Part shown: in pieces, positions 33,352-42,186 of the stretch
How positions within the stretch are numbered: position 1 is the stretch's first letter
How the letters are laid out: the number at the start of each line of letters is the position of its first letter
From: Exiguobacterium mexicanum
Lineage (GTDB): Bacteria; Bacillota; Bacilli; Exiguobacteriales; Exiguobacteriaceae
Length of the DNA: 64,000 bases
Assembly: GCF_005960665.1 (NCBI RefSeq)
Contig: NZ_CP040676.1
Location: 506,501 to 570,500, forward strand
Direction: 5' to 3'
Notes under the pieces: generated by a model
What the model saw: the letters and a program-made list of their open reading frames with translations, nothing else
The model's database searches: none
Told to the model about the DNA's origin: nothing
Made by a program: the position numbers and the translations under genes

Positions 33352-33660
33352 TCATAGTTTCATCAAGACGAGCCCGATGATGACAAGCCCGATGCCGACA
33401 ACGGTCTGAATCCGGACTTGTTCCTTGAAGACGAGGAAGCCGATCAGCGCCGTCGCGGCCGTGCCGACCCCGCTCCAGAACGCATAGGCGAAACTGAGCG
33501 GGATGGAAAGAAGGGCGAGCGACAACAAGTAAAATGCCGTCACGTAACCGAAGGCGACACCGAGAACGGGCAGGCGGCTCGTTGTCGTCGCGTTCAGCTT
33601 CAACATGCTCGAACCGAACAGTTCAGAGACGATGGCACCGACGAGATAGACGAAGCCCAT
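33352..33660 (-). CDS. Small multidrug resistance (SMR) transporter subunit, partner
   Basis: This 102-residue SMR protein has four helices, Glu in VSELFGSSMLKL and FAYAFWSGVGTAATALIGFLVFKE in helix 3. The ATG at 33660 follows AAGGAG and begins one base after the TetR stop. It lies 11 bases before the second SMR gene. Guanidinium-type and drug-type SMR pairs cannot be told apart here without alignment. Confidence 0.9.
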   Translation of the reverse strand: MGFVYLVGAIVSELFGSSMLKLNATTTSRLPVLGVAFGYVTAFYLLSLALLSIPLSFAYAFWSGVGTAATALIGFLVFKEQVRIQTVVGIGLVIIGLVLMKL

Positions 33661-33661
33661 G

Positions 33662-34189
33662 TTACGATTCTCCTTTTGACAGCGCGTCGCACTTTTGTCG
33701 GATGATGCGGGCGGCACGGTCTTTGAACGCAGCGCTATAGCCATATGTCAACGCGAACCAAAACCCGTCACAGAGCAGTCGAAGCTCGAGCACGCGATCA
33801 GCGTCAGGACCATCCACGGCGAACTGTTCATCCCAACGTTTGGCGGCGTCATTCCAAAGCTTTCCACTCGCATCTTCTTGGGATGAGATGAAGACGGCAA
33901 TCAAGTCAGCATCACCTTCGCTATAATCGAGCGTCGCGAGGGCATAGGCGCGTGTGAATGGATAAGGACCATCCAACCCCGTTTGATGATGGACGATTCG
34001 ATTTTCAAATTCATCGAGCGCCATTCTATTCATCTGCTGCAACAGGTTAGCCTTGCTTTCAAAGTGGTATAAGACGCCGCCTTTCGTGATACCGGCGCGT
34101 TTGGCTAAGTGGTCCATCGACAGTTGTTGAATGCCCTCGGTTTGAATGATTTGTGCGGCGGTCCGCAGTAACAGTTGTTTTTTATTCAT
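33662..34189 (-). CDS. TetR-family repressor of the SMR operon
   Basis: This 175-residue regulator has the N-terminal TetR helix-turn-helix: TEGIQQLSMDHLAKRAGITKGGVLYHFESKANLL (about 16-50), and a C-terminal helical ligand domain with a TetR_C-like end (FWFALTYGYSAAF). It is the first gene of the operon and its promoter carries a perfect inverted repeat (34201-34228). It should repress itself and the two SMR genes and be released by a pump substrate. GAGGAGGAAACAC precedes the ATG. Confidence 0.9.
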   Translation of the reverse strand: MNKKQLLLRTAAQIIQTEGIQQLSMDHLAKRAGITKGGVLYHFESKANLLQQMNRMALDEFENRIVHHQTGLDGPYPFTRAYALATLDYSEGDADLIAVFISSQEDASGKLWNDAAKRWDEQFAVDGPDADRVLELRLLCDGFWFALTYGYSAAFKDRAARIIRQKCDALSKGES

Positions 34190-34200
34190 GTGTTTCCTCC

Positions 34201-34228
34201 TCACTATACTGAACGGTCAGTATAGTGA
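34201..34228. promoter_or_regulatory. TetR operator, 12-bp inverted repeat
   Basis: Arms TCACTATACTGA and TCAGTATAGTGA are perfect complements around ACGG. The site lies 12 bases before the TetR start codon and is the expected target for the repressor. Confidence 0.85.
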
Positions 34229-34297
34229 GCGTATCAGACTAGAGGTGGGTTGTCGAGATGAATACTTGAATGGGATAATTAGGAAAAGGGGGGAGAG

Positions 34298-34873
34298 ATG
34301 ATGGGTTCACATTTGATGCACCTCGTCATCGCGAATGAGGTGTTGGCGCATTTGACAGATGTCGATCGCACGGCTTTTTTGTTGGGAAATCTTGCGCCCG
34401 ATGCGACGACGTCTAAACAAAACACTCACTATTACGCGGGACGGCATGAGGATATGACAAGACGGCTCGACCTTAATCAATATTGGATGGACAGTGTGGA
34501 CGAGAATCAATCGTTCCGGCTCGGCTATTATTGCCATCTCGTCGCGGATGAGATTTGGTTGCAGGGGTTCTATAAATCCTGGCTCAAGCAAGTCATTACG
34601 AAAGACCCAGAAAAGCAGGCGATGTATTATGCTGATTTTGATGCGTATAATGCACGCCTAGCTCAACGACTAGGTGTCTTCGATTTCACTTCGTTGAAAA
34701 ACCATGCGACGAATGAACTACGTGAACTCGTCGTGAAAGTCGAGCGGGATGCGAAGGCAACAGAGGAAGGGACGTATACGATGTTTTTGCCACACCAGCT
34801 CGATAGTTACGTCGAGACGTGCATCCTTCGTTGCCGACAGATGGTCCAACAGAAAAGTGAGGTGACCACATGA
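34298..34873 (+). CDS. Zinc-dependent phospholipase C-like protein
   Basis: This 191-residue protein fits the zn_dep_PLPC group: MHLVIANEVLAHL, then FLLGNLAPDATTSKQNTHYYAG, then RLGYYCHLVADEIWLQGFYKSWL. The histidines in these segments would form a zinc site. No signal peptide is visible. The reaction is probably hydrolysis of a phosphoester, but the substrate is unknown. It overlaps the next gene by ATGA. GGGGGGAGAG precedes the start. Confidence 0.8.
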   Translation: MMGSHLMHLVIANEVLAHLTDVDRTAFLLGNLAPDATTSKQNTHYYAGRHEDMTRRLDLNQYWMDSVDENQSFRLGYYCHLVADEIWLQGFYKSWLKQVITKDPEKQAMYYADFDAYNARLAQRLGVFDFTSLKNHATNELRELVVKVERDAKATEEGTYTMFLPHQLDSYVETCILRCRQMVQQKSEVTT

Positions 34874-35160
34874 CACAACGCCGCTATGCGCCGCTCTACG
34901 TAACGTTTGGACTTTCGATCCTGACAATCGTGTCGCTGTTCACTGTGAACGCTCGTTTTTTTCCGAATTTGTACTTGATGACGGCCATCTGGGTGTATAT
35001 CGCTTTAGATATCGCCTTGATCGCCACATTGATTTGGGGCCTATTCTCGAAAGAGAAGATGGTACGCGTGTTCAGCCTCGTTGGGAATCTTGGGTTGATC
35101 GTGCCGCTATCGATTTGGATTTTTCTGTTGTTGCTTGCTAATGGGATTTCGGAAGCATGA
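34870..35160 (+). CDS. Small membrane protein
   Basis: This 96-residue protein has three membrane helices (about 10-27, 35-57, 66-90) and a short cytoplasmic loop (SKEKMVR). It overlaps both neighbours by ATGA-type junctions, so it is in one operon with the zinc-dependent hydrolase and the next membrane protein. No family is recognised. Confidence 0.65.
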   Translation: MTQRRYAPLYVTFGLSILTIVSLFTVNARFFPNLYLMTAIWVYIALDIALIATLIWGLFSKEKMVRVFSLVGNLGLIVPLSIWIFLLLLANGISEA

Positions 35161-35450
35161 GGGGTGATAAATCAAACGTGCCATTTTTGATGCGTCCTGT
35201 TCCGTTTTTCATCTTGCTCGCATTGTTCGGACCGCTCGCATTAGCGCTTGTCTTGATTTATTGGCGCGATTTGCCAGAAGATAGGCGCGGTCCCCATATG
35301 ATTATGTCTATCTTGTTCTCACTCATGTTCATCTCAAAAATTCTTCCGAACGGTATTTTGCAAATCATCGTCTTCTCATTCACATACACACTTGTTTTAT
35401 TTATCACCTACAGCATTTGGGGTCGGAAAAGAAAGCGAGAAAAAGAATAG
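35157..35450 (+). CDS. Small membrane protein, paralogous to the one at 6.5 kb
   Basis: This protein of up to 97 residues has three hydrophobic segments and a very basic end (GRKRKREKE). Its PVPFFILLALFGPLALALVLIYWRD resembles the start of the protein at 6458-6724. The first ATG overlaps the upstream stop; a GTG at 35178, preceded by GGGGTGA, may be the real start. It is the last gene of its operon and is followed by the Fur-controlled promoter region. The function is unknown. Confidence 0.6.
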   Translation: MRGDKSNVPFLMRPVPFFILLALFGPLALALVLIYWRDLPEDRRGPHMIMSILFSLMFISKILPNGILQIIVFSFTYTLVLFITYSIWGRKRKREKE

Positions 35451-35590
35451 CCGTATAATCTGGAAAGTAGCCACACAAGCTGCTTTCTTTTTTTGTTTGC
35501 ATTAGATAGAAAGAATAATATTTCCATTTCCAATTTGAAAATTTGGCATTGCACAACCTTTTTTTGTTTGTTATGCTTCTCAATGAAAAC

Positions 35591-35609
35591 GACAATGATA
35601 ATCATTATC
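35591..35609. promoter_or_regulatory. Fur box upstream of the siderophore operon
   Basis: GACAATGATAATCATTATC matches the classical 19-bp Fur box (GATAATGATAATCATTATC) at 18 of 19 positions. It lies about 105 bases before the binding-protein gene, so Fur should repress this operon when iron is plentiful. Confidence 0.9.
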
Positions 35610-35714
35610 ATTGAGAAAGCGTCAGTATCCATACATAGAGCAGAATCGTGAAACTGTTGCGGACTCACTGAGAAGGTCGTCATTCAAAAACAGATACACA
35701 GGGGGATGGAAAGA

Positions 35715-36716
35715 ATGGGGAAATGGAAAGCAGCAGTCATGCTCACATCACTCGTCTTCACGCTAGCCGCATGCGGTAGCACGGACGAGACGAAAGACGC
35801 AGGAAGCGCGGAAGCGGAGACAGCACCGAAGACAGTTGAAATCACGGACGCACATGGAACGATCGATGTGCCTGTCAACCCGGAGAAGGTCGTCGCGCTC
35901 GACAACCGAACGTTCGAGACGCTCTCAGATTGGGAAATTGACTTGGTCGCCGCCCCAATCGGATTGATTCCAGCGGACTTGCCTTATAAAAATGATAAAG
36001 ACATCGTTGACGTCGGGATGCACAATGAACCGAACTTAGAAGCGATCGCCGGTGTGGATCCGGATGTCGTCATCGTCGGTCAACGATTCGCCGACTACTA
36101 CGACGACATTAAAAAATTGGTTCCGGAAGCGGCCGTCATCGATTTGGACATCGAGCTCCCGGAAGATGCGGGCACGCCAGGTGAAATCTTGGTCGAAGGC
36201 TTTGAGACGACGACGCGCTCACTCGGACAAATCTTTGAAAAAGAAACGGAAGCAGATGAGCTCATCGCCAGCTTCGAAGCATCGATTGACAGTGTGAAAG
36301 AGGCATACGACAGTGAAGACACGGTCATGTCAGTCATCGTCTCAGGCGGAAATATCGGCTTCTCGGCACCGAACACAGGACGTGTCTTCGGACCGATGTA
36401 TGACATCTTTGACTGGACACCAGCCCTCGAAGTAGCGAAAACGACAGGGGACCATCAAGGGGATGAGGTCTCGGTCGAAGCGATTGCCGAGAGTGACCCG
36501 GACTGGTTGTTCGTCCTCGACCGTGATGCGGCCATTTCAAGCATGGAAGACGCAGTGCCTGCAGCGGACGTGATCGATAACGCACCGGCGCTCCAAAAAA
36601 CGAAAGCCGTGACAGACGAAAAAATCGTGTATGCGCCGAACGATACGTACATCAACGAGTCGATTCAAACTTATTCTGAACTATTCAACGATATCGCAGC
36701 CGCGCTTTCGAAATAA
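35715..36716 (+). CDS. Siderophore-binding lipoprotein of an ABC importer
   Basis: This 333-residue lipoprotein has a lipobox LAAC with Cys20, then a class III periplasmic-binding-protein fold (helical backbone type, FecB/BtuF). Segments VVALDNRTFETLSDW, NLEAIAGVDPDVVIVGQRFADYY and VIDNAPALQKTKAV match FatB/YclQ proteins, which bind iron-catecholate siderophores such as petrobactin. It is the first gene of an operon with two permeases, an ATPase and a reductase (order like yclQNOP). The start at 35715 has better RBS spacing than an ATG nine bases before. Confidence 0.88.
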   Translation: MGKWKAAVMLTSLVFTLAACGSTDETKDAGSAEAETAPKTVEITDAHGTIDVPVNPEKVVALDNRTFETLSDWEIDLVAAPIGLIPADLPYKNDKDIVDVGMHNEPNLEAIAGVDPDVVIVGQRFADYYDDIKKLVPEAAVIDLDIELPEDAGTPGEILVEGFETTTRSLGQIFEKETEADELIASFEASIDSVKEAYDSEDTVMSVIVSGGNIGFSAPNTGRVFGPMYDIFDWTPALEVAKTTGDHQGDEVSVEAIAESDPDWLFVLDRDAAISSMEDAVPAADVIDNAPALQKTKAVTDEKIVYAPNDTYINESIQTYSELFNDIAAALSK

Positions 36717-36728
36717 GGGAGTCACGTT

Positions 36729-37733
36729 GTGCAAAAACCAATGACAGCAAGGGTTGAGACATTGTCTCAGCCCTCCTTTTCTAACATTTGGACGAAGTCC
36801 TTTATCGTAGCAATGCTCGTGGTGTTCATATTGGCGGGCCTTTCGCTCGTGACCGGCGTCTATGACATTCGTCAAGAAGGCGGGTCGGACATGTTTTGGA
36901 TCACCCGCGTTCCGCGCACGGTCGCCATCATGTTGACCGGTGCCGCCATGGCGATGTCGGGGCTCGTCATGCAACTGATCACACAGAACCGTCTCGTCGA
37001 ACCGACGACGACAGGTACACTCGAATGGGCGGGGCTCGGCCTGCTCGCTGTGTATCTGCTCGTCCCGGCTCCGACGCTCATGATGCGGATGACGGGGGCA
37101 ATCGTCTTTTCATTCATCGGAACGATGGTCTTCTTCTGGTTTCTGCGTTCGGTCAAACTCCGCTCGTCGTTGATTGTCCCGATTATCGGACTCATGCTCG
37201 GGGCGGTCGTCTCGGCCGTATCGACGTTTCTCGGTCTATTCTTTCAAGCCAGCCAGACGATCGAAGGTTGGTTCGTCGGGTCGTTCGCATCGGTGCAGGT
37301 CGGACGGTATGAATATCTGTGGCTCATCATCCTCGTCACGTTCTTCATCTTCATCCTCGCGAACCGCTTGACGCTCGCTGGACTCGGAGAAGACATCGCG
37401 ACGAGCCTCGGCGTCAACTACAGCCGTTTGATTTTGATTGCGACGGGATTGATCGCGCTCGCGGTCGGGGTCGTGGCGACGGTCATCGGCAATCTGCCGT
37501 TTCTCGGGCTGATCGTCCCGAACATCGTCTCGATGTTTCGCGGGGATGACCTGCGCAGCAACTTGCCGTGGGTATGCGTCATCGGGATGGGAACGGTCCT
37601 CGTCAGCGATTTGATTTCGCGGACGATCATCATGCCGTTTGAATTGCCGGTATCGCTCATTCTCGGTACGGTCGGGTCAATCGTATTTATCGTAATTCTC
37701 TTGAGACAGCGGAAGACGGGAGGGGTACGATGA
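36729..37733 (+). CDS. FecCD-family iron-siderophore permease 1
   Basis: This 334-residue permease has about nine or ten helices and the FecCD family segments DMFWITRVPRTVAIMLTGAAMAMSGLVMQLITQN near residue 60-90 and IGNLPFLGLIVPNIVSMFRGDDL near 255-275, the latter being the contact loop for the ATPase. The start is GTG with AAGGGAG before it. It fits the YclN position. Confidence 0.9.
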   Translation: MQKPMTARVETLSQPSFSNIWTKSFIVAMLVVFILAGLSLVTGVYDIRQEGGSDMFWITRVPRTVAIMLTGAAMAMSGLVMQLITQNRLVEPTTTGTLEWAGLGLLAVYLLVPAPTLMMRMTGAIVFSFIGTMVFFWFLRSVKLRSSLIVPIIGLMLGAVVSAVSTFLGLFFQASQTIEGWFVGSFASVQVGRYEYLWLIILVTFFIFILANRLTLAGLGEDIATSLGVNYSRLILIATGLIALAVGVVATVIGNLPFLGLIVPNIVSMFRGDDLRSNLPWVCVIGMGTVLVSDLISRTIIMPFELPVSLILGTVGSIVFIVILLRQRKTGGVR

Positions 37734-38806
37734 GCACACTTATTGAAAATAAGACGAAGCATCGGGAAGCATACGATGTTGATGGTCGGTCCGTGCATAC
37801 AGACGATCGGTGTGCGACGGCGTTTCGTTCCAAACGAGAACAGCGCAGCTATTGGTTGTTCCTTGCCTTCTTCATCGTCGGGGGATTGTTCTGTGCGTTC
37901 GGGTTACTCGTCTATAACAACCCGGTCCCGTTCGACTCGCCGTCGTTCGTCCCGGTCGTCGAGCGTCGGGTCGTCGCCGTCATCACGATGGCGATCGCCG
38001 CGCTCTGTCAAAGCATGGCGACGGTCGCGTTTCATTCGGTGACGAACAACCGCATCATCACGCCATCGTTACTCGGGTTCGACGCGCTCTACTCGACGAT
38101 TCAGACGAGCATGATCTTCTTCTTCGGTGCAGGGGCGTTAATCGGCTTTTCGGGAACCGGTGCCTTTTTGACCCAGGTTGGCCTCATGGTGCTCATGAGT
38201 CTGCTCTTGTACGGCTGGCTCTTGTCCGGGAAATACGGCAACCTGCAACTGATGCTTCTCGTCGGGATTATCATCGGGACGGGATTGAATTCGGTGTCCT
38301 CGTTCATGCGACGCATGCTCGCCCCATCCGAGTTCGACGTCCTGCAGGCCCGTCTGTTCGGTTCGGTCATGCATGCCGATGCCGCCTACTTCCCGATCGT
38401 CATTCCGATTGTGATTGTCGTCGGGACGTTGTTGTATAGTTTCTCAAATCGCTTGAACGTCGTCGCACTCGGGAAAGACGTGGCGACATCGTTCGGGGTG
38501 AACCATCGCCGGAGCGTCATCTTTACGCTCGTCTTGATCTCGCTTCTCATGTCGGTATCGACGGCGCTGATTGGACCGTTGACGTTCTTTGGATTCTTGG
38601 TGGCGACGCTCAGCTATCAAGTGGCAGCGACGTACGATCATAAATACGTGTTTCCGATGGCGTTCTCGCTTGGATTCTTCGTGTTGACGAGTGCGTATTT
38701 CTTTATGTATCACATTCTCAATACACCGAGTGTCGTGTCCGTCATCATCGAACTGTTCGGCGGCGTGATTTTCTTAGCGGTGATTTTAAGGAAGAGGTCA
38801 TTATGA
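37730..38806 (+). CDS. FecCD-family iron-siderophore permease 2
   Basis: This 358-residue permease has FecCD signatures such as RRVVAVITMAIAALCQSMATVAFHSVTNNRIITPSLLGFD and ALIGPLTFFGFLVATLSYQVA. A charged N-terminal extension of about 40 residues precedes the first helix and is longer than usual. The gene overlaps its neighbours by ATGA on both sides. It fits the YclO position and pairs with the upstream permease. Confidence 0.9.
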   Translation: MSTLIENKTKHREAYDVDGRSVHTDDRCATAFRSKREQRSYWLFLAFFIVGGLFCAFGLLVYNNPVPFDSPSFVPVVERRVVAVITMAIAALCQSMATVAFHSVTNNRIITPSLLGFDALYSTIQTSMIFFFGAGALIGFSGTGAFLTQVGLMVLMSLLLYGWLLSGKYGNLQLMLLVGIIIGTGLNSVSSFMRRMLAPSEFDVLQARLFGSVMHADAAYFPIVIPIVIVVGTLLYSFSNRLNVVALGKDVATSFGVNHRRSVIFTLVLISLLMSVSTALIGPLTFFGFLVATLSYQVAATYDHKYVFPMAFSLGFFVLTSAYFFMYHILNTPSVVSVIIELFGGVIFLAVILRKRSL

Positions 38807-39555
38807 TTCAACTTGAACAAGTACAAAAATCGTATTCGGATAATGTCCAAATCGGACCAATCAATCTCGACATCCCAAAGGCTGGGTTCACGTCGTTGAT
38901 CGGACCGAACGGGGCTGGGAAATCGACGACTCTCATGATGATCGGCCGTTTGCTCGATTTAGACGCGGGTCAAATCCAAGTCGCCGGCATGGACGTGTCG
39001 AGCACGAAATCGAAAGACTTGGCGAAAATCGTCACGATTTTACGGCAAGAGAATCATTTCGTGACGCGTCTCACCGTCCGTCAGCTCGCGGGTTTTGGAC
39101 GTTTCCCGTACTCAAAAGGGCGGTTGACGCAAGAGGATGAACGGATCATCTCGAAATATATCGACTTCCTCGACTTGACGTCGCTCGAGCATCGCTATCT
39201 CGATGAATTGTCGGGCGGACAGCGCCAACGGGCGTACGTCGCGATGGTGCTCTGTCAGGAGACGGAATACGTGCTCCTCGACGAGCCGCTCAATAACCTC
39301 GATATCGCCCGTTCGGTCCAGATGATGGAATACTTGCGGCACGTCGCCGACGAGTTTGGACGGACGATTGTCACGGTGCTCCATGACATCAACTTCGCGG
39401 CGAAATATTCGGACCGCATCTGTGCGATGAAAGACGGGAACATCGCCGCCTTTGGTACGGTCGAGGAGATTATGGACGCAGACATCCTATCTGACATTTT
39501 CGAGACGAAACTGGAGATTATTCAAGGGCCGTATGGACCGATCGCGGTCTATTAA
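38803..39555 (+). CDS. Iron-siderophore ABC transporter ATPase
   Basis: This 250-residue ATPase has Walker A GPNGAGKST (34-42), the signature LSGGQRQRAYVA, Walker B YVLLDEPLNNLD and the switch His in VLHDINFA. It resembles FecE/FhuC/YclP. It is coupled to the permease gene by a four-base overlap and powers uptake through the two permeases. Confidence 0.93.
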   Translation: MIQLEQVQKSYSDNVQIGPINLDIPKAGFTSLIGPNGAGKSTTLMMIGRLLDLDAGQIQVAGMDVSSTKSKDLAKIVTILRQENHFVTRLTVRQLAGFGRFPYSKGRLTQEDERIISKYIDFLDLTSLEHRYLDELSGGQRQRAYVAMVLCQETEYVLLDEPLNNLDIARSVQMMEYLRHVADEFGRTIVTVLHDINFAAKYSDRICAMKDGNIAAFGTVEEIMDADILSDIFETKLEIIQGPYGPIAVY

Positions 39556-39574
39556 TAGAAGGAGGGAATCAAGC

Positions 39575-40273
39575 ATGCAGATTTATTGGACGCCGATTCA
39601 ACAAGTCGTGCAGGAAGCACAAGATACATACACGTTCAAACTGGATCTGCCGGCGGACTTCACCTGGGAAGAAGGGGCACACACACACTTCGCGCTCGAG
39701 GGCTTCAACAAGGAAGATCGACCGAACCGGACGTTGATTCGTCATATGTCGATTTCGACGTTGCCGCATGAAGGTGCGATTGGCATCACGACGCGGGTCA
39801 AACCGGAATGTTCGACGTTTAAATCAATCTTGCGTGACATGAACATCGGGGACAAGGTCGCCATCTTCAAGACGCATTCGAACGTTCCGTTGAAACGGGA
39901 GGGGAAGAACGTCTATCTGTTGTCGTCGGGTGTCGGCATTGCGACGTTCCGTCCGCTCGTGCTCGCGTATTTGGCGAACGGGGAAGGCGTGCCGCACCTT
40001 CATTCGTTGAACGTCGACTCGTCGAAAGAATATTTGTTTAACGATGTGTTCGCGTCAACGAATGGATTCACGGCCGAGTTCGTCGACAATCGTCCGGACT
40101 ATTACCAGCTGGTCGAGACGCTCGCCGCAGACAAAGACGGACTGTTTTACCTTGTCGGCAGCGATGACTTCTTGCATGAGACGATTGCCAAATTGCGTCA
40201 AAATGGCGTGACGCTGGACCAAATCATGCTCGACAAACATGACTTCCAAATGGAAGATTTCTTGAAGGCCTGA
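39575..40273 (+). CDS. Flavin reductase of the siderophore operon
   Basis: This 232-residue protein belongs to the ferredoxin-NADP reductase-like family. The FAD-binding segment is RHMSIST, an Arg-x-x-Ser pattern, and a pyrophosphate loop follows. The nucleotide region is LLSSGVGIATFRPLV. No iron-sulfur centre is present. In this operon it probably reduces ferric iron to free it from the imported siderophore. GAAGGAGGG precedes the ATG at 39575; longer frames overlap the ATPase gene in another phase. Confidence 0.8.
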   Translation: MQIYWTPIQQVVQEAQDTYTFKLDLPADFTWEEGAHTHFALEGFNKEDRPNRTLIRHMSISTLPHEGAIGITTRVKPECSTFKSILRDMNIGDKVAIFKTHSNVPLKREGKNVYLLSSGVGIATFRPLVLAYLANGEGVPHLHSLNVDSSKEYLFNDVFASTNGFTAEFVDNRPDYYQLVETLAADKDGLFYLVGSDDFLHETIAKLRQNGVTLDQIMLDKHDFQMEDFLKA

Positions 40274-40276
40274 CGC

Positions 40277-40855
40277 TCAGACCGAGGACACGTTCCTCGG
40301 TCTTTTTGCATGGCACAAGGCGATGAAGCGCTTGAACAGATCGCGTCCGTTCGGCGTTCCAATCGACTCGGGGTGGAACTGGACGCCGTATGTCGGGTGT
40401 GTCGGATGTTCGAGCGCCATGATGACCTCGTCATGCGTGCGAGCGGTCACGACGAGGTCCGTCTCCAAGACGACGAGCGAATGGTAGCGCATGACCTCAC
40501 TCGGACTCCCGTCGAACAAGACGCCCGGGGTCGTCTCGATCACGGACGTCTTCCCATGCATGACCTGTTCGGCCCGACCGACCGTGCCACCGAACGCCTC
40601 GGCGATGACTTGATGTCCGAGACAGACGCCGAGAATGGGGATGGTGCCGGAAAGAGAGCGGACGACGTCGAGCGACACACCGGCATCCAGCGGGCCACCT
40701 GGACCCGGAGAGATGATGATGCCAGCCGGATTGAGGTCGCGAATCGCGTCGATTGTCAGTTCGTCATTGCGGACGACCAAGACGTCGCTGAACCGGGCGA
40801 CATCTTGATACACGTTGTACGTGAACGAGTCGTAGTTATCGATGAGTAGAATCAT
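40277..40855 (-). CDS. trpG: Anthranilate synthase glutamine amidotransferase subunit
   Basis: This 192-residue class I amidotransferase has the nucleophile Cys78 in GVCLGHQ, the oxyanion segment SPGPGGP (about 49-55), and the catalytic pair His161 and Glu163 in FHPES. It supplies ammonia to TrpE. The start overlaps the trpE stop by four bases (ATGA). The same type of protein can serve PabB, but the tryptophan T-box in front of this operon favours TrpG. Confidence 0.85.
   Translation of the reverse strand: MILLIDNYDSFTYNVYQDVARFSDVLVVRNDELTIDAIRDLNPAGIIISPGPGGPLDAGVSLDVVRSLSGTIPILGVCLGHQVIAEAFGGTVGRAEQVMHGKTSVIETTPGVLFDGSPSEVMRYHSLVVLETDLVVTARTHDEVIMALEHPTHPTYGVQFHPESIGTPNGRDLFKRFIALCHAKRPRNVSSV
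40279..40308. terminator. Bidirectional terminator
   Basis: AGACCGAGGA and TCCTCGGTCT pair and are followed by TTTTT. It overlaps the last codons of trpG on the other strand. Confidence 0.75.
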
Positions 40856-42183
40856 GCGAACACCTCCAAAAGAGATTTGGCTTTATGCAACGTCTCTTCA
40901 TATTCTGACACCGGGTCCGAGTCGTAGACGATGCCGGCGCCCGCTTGGACGTAGGCCGTATCCCCTTGCACGACCATCGTCCGGATGGCGAGAGCGAAAT
41001 CATAGCCGCCCCGGACGTCGAGATAGCCGACGGCCCCGGCATATACTTCGCGCTTCACCGTTTCCAATTCGTCGATCAGCTGCATCGCTCGAATCTTTGG
41101 GGCGCCCGAGACGGTACCGGCCGGGAGACAGGCCCGCAGCGCGTCAATCGGATTCAAGTCGTCGCGCAGTTCACCTTCGACCTCGGAGACGAGATGCATG
41201 ACGTTTTTGAAGCGCTCGATTTCCATCTGTTTCGGAATCGTGACCGAGCCGACTTTGGCGACCCGGCCGATGTCGTTGCGACCGAGGTCGAGGAGCATCC
41301 GGTGCTCGGCGAGTTCTTTCTCGTCTTGAATGAGATCAGCGGCGTGACCGACATCCTCTTCGACCGTTTTGCCACGGGGGCGGGTGCCGGCGATCGGGTT
41401 CGTCGAGACACGATTGCCCTCGACGCGGACGAGACTTTCCGGGGACGCCCCGAGGATGATCGCCTCGCCGAGATCGATATAGAACAAATACGGGCTCGGG
41501 TTTTGTTTCCGAAGCGTCCGGTAAAAGTGGAACGGATCGCCGGTGAACGTCGCATCGATTCGTTGGGATAAGACGAGTTGGAACACCTCTCCGGCGAGGA
41601 TGGCTTCTTTCGCCTGCAAGACGCGTTCGACGAACTCATCCTTGCCAGTCAACACGCGTTCACTCGTGCGGACGACGGGGGCGAGCTCGTGTGTCTTCGC
41701 CGTCTCGAGGGCTCGTTTGACGTGGTGGAGTCGCTTTTCAGCATCAGCATCCCCGGTGTCAATCACGATGACCTGCTCCTCGACGTGATCATAGAGAACG
41801 ACCGTCTCATATCGTTGGAACAAGGCATCTGGCAAACCGCGTGTCTCACTCGGGGTATTCGGAATCGGCTCGTAAACCCGCTGCATGTCATAGCCGATAT
41901 AGCCGACGGCACCGCCGATGAACGGATAGGGGGCGTCCGGCGTGTCTCGCGCAACCAGTTCCGACAACAAGGCGAGCGGATCTTCCGTGTGCATCGTGCC
42001 GGATGCGTCGGTCACTTCGTTGCCGTCGGCGCGAATCGTCTCGACCGGGTTCGAAGCGATGATCGAGTAGCGGCCGTGCTTGCCTTCGGCGCGACTCTCG
42101 AGCAACACTTTTCGTTTACCTTCTAAGCGGTGGAAGATTGCCACCGGTGTCAGTTCGTCGCCGTTGATGATGAGTTGTTTCAT
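40852..42183 (-). CDS. trpE: Anthranilate synthase component I
   Basis: This 443-residue enzyme converts chorismate plus ammonia into anthranilate. The feedback-inhibition motif LLES is at 27-30, FIGGAVGYIGYD is in the N-terminal half, and the chorismate-binding C-terminal half holds AGTRPRGKT, DLGRNDIGRVAKVGSV and LPAGTVSGAPKIRAMQLID. The start at 42183 has AAGGAGG before it; the longer frame runs into the T-box leader. The remaining trp genes are not in the window, so trpEG form a separate unit. Its length is slightly below the usual 480-520 residues. Confidence 0.88.
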   Translation of the reverse strand: MKQLIINGDELTPVAIFHRLEGKRKVLLESRAEGKHGRYSIIASNPVETIRADGNEVTDASGTMHTEDPLALLSELVARDTPDAPYPFIGGAVGYIGYDMQRVYEPIPNTPSETRGLPDALFQRYETVVLYDHVEEQVIVIDTGDADAEKRLHHVKRALETAKTHELAPVVRTSERVLTGKDEFVERVLQAKEAILAGEVFQLVLSQRIDATFTGDPFHFYRTLRKQNPSPYLFYIDLGEAIILGASPESLVRVEGNRVSTNPIAGTRPRGKTVEEDVGHAADLIQDEKELAEHRMLLDLGRNDIGRVAKVGSVTIPKQMEIERFKNVMHLVSEVEGELRDDLNPIDALRACLPAGTVSGAPKIRAMQLIDELETVKREVYAGAVGYLDVRGGYDFALAIRTMVVQGDTAYVQAGAGIVYDSDPVSEYEETLHKAKSLLEVFA

Positions 42184-42186
42184 ATG

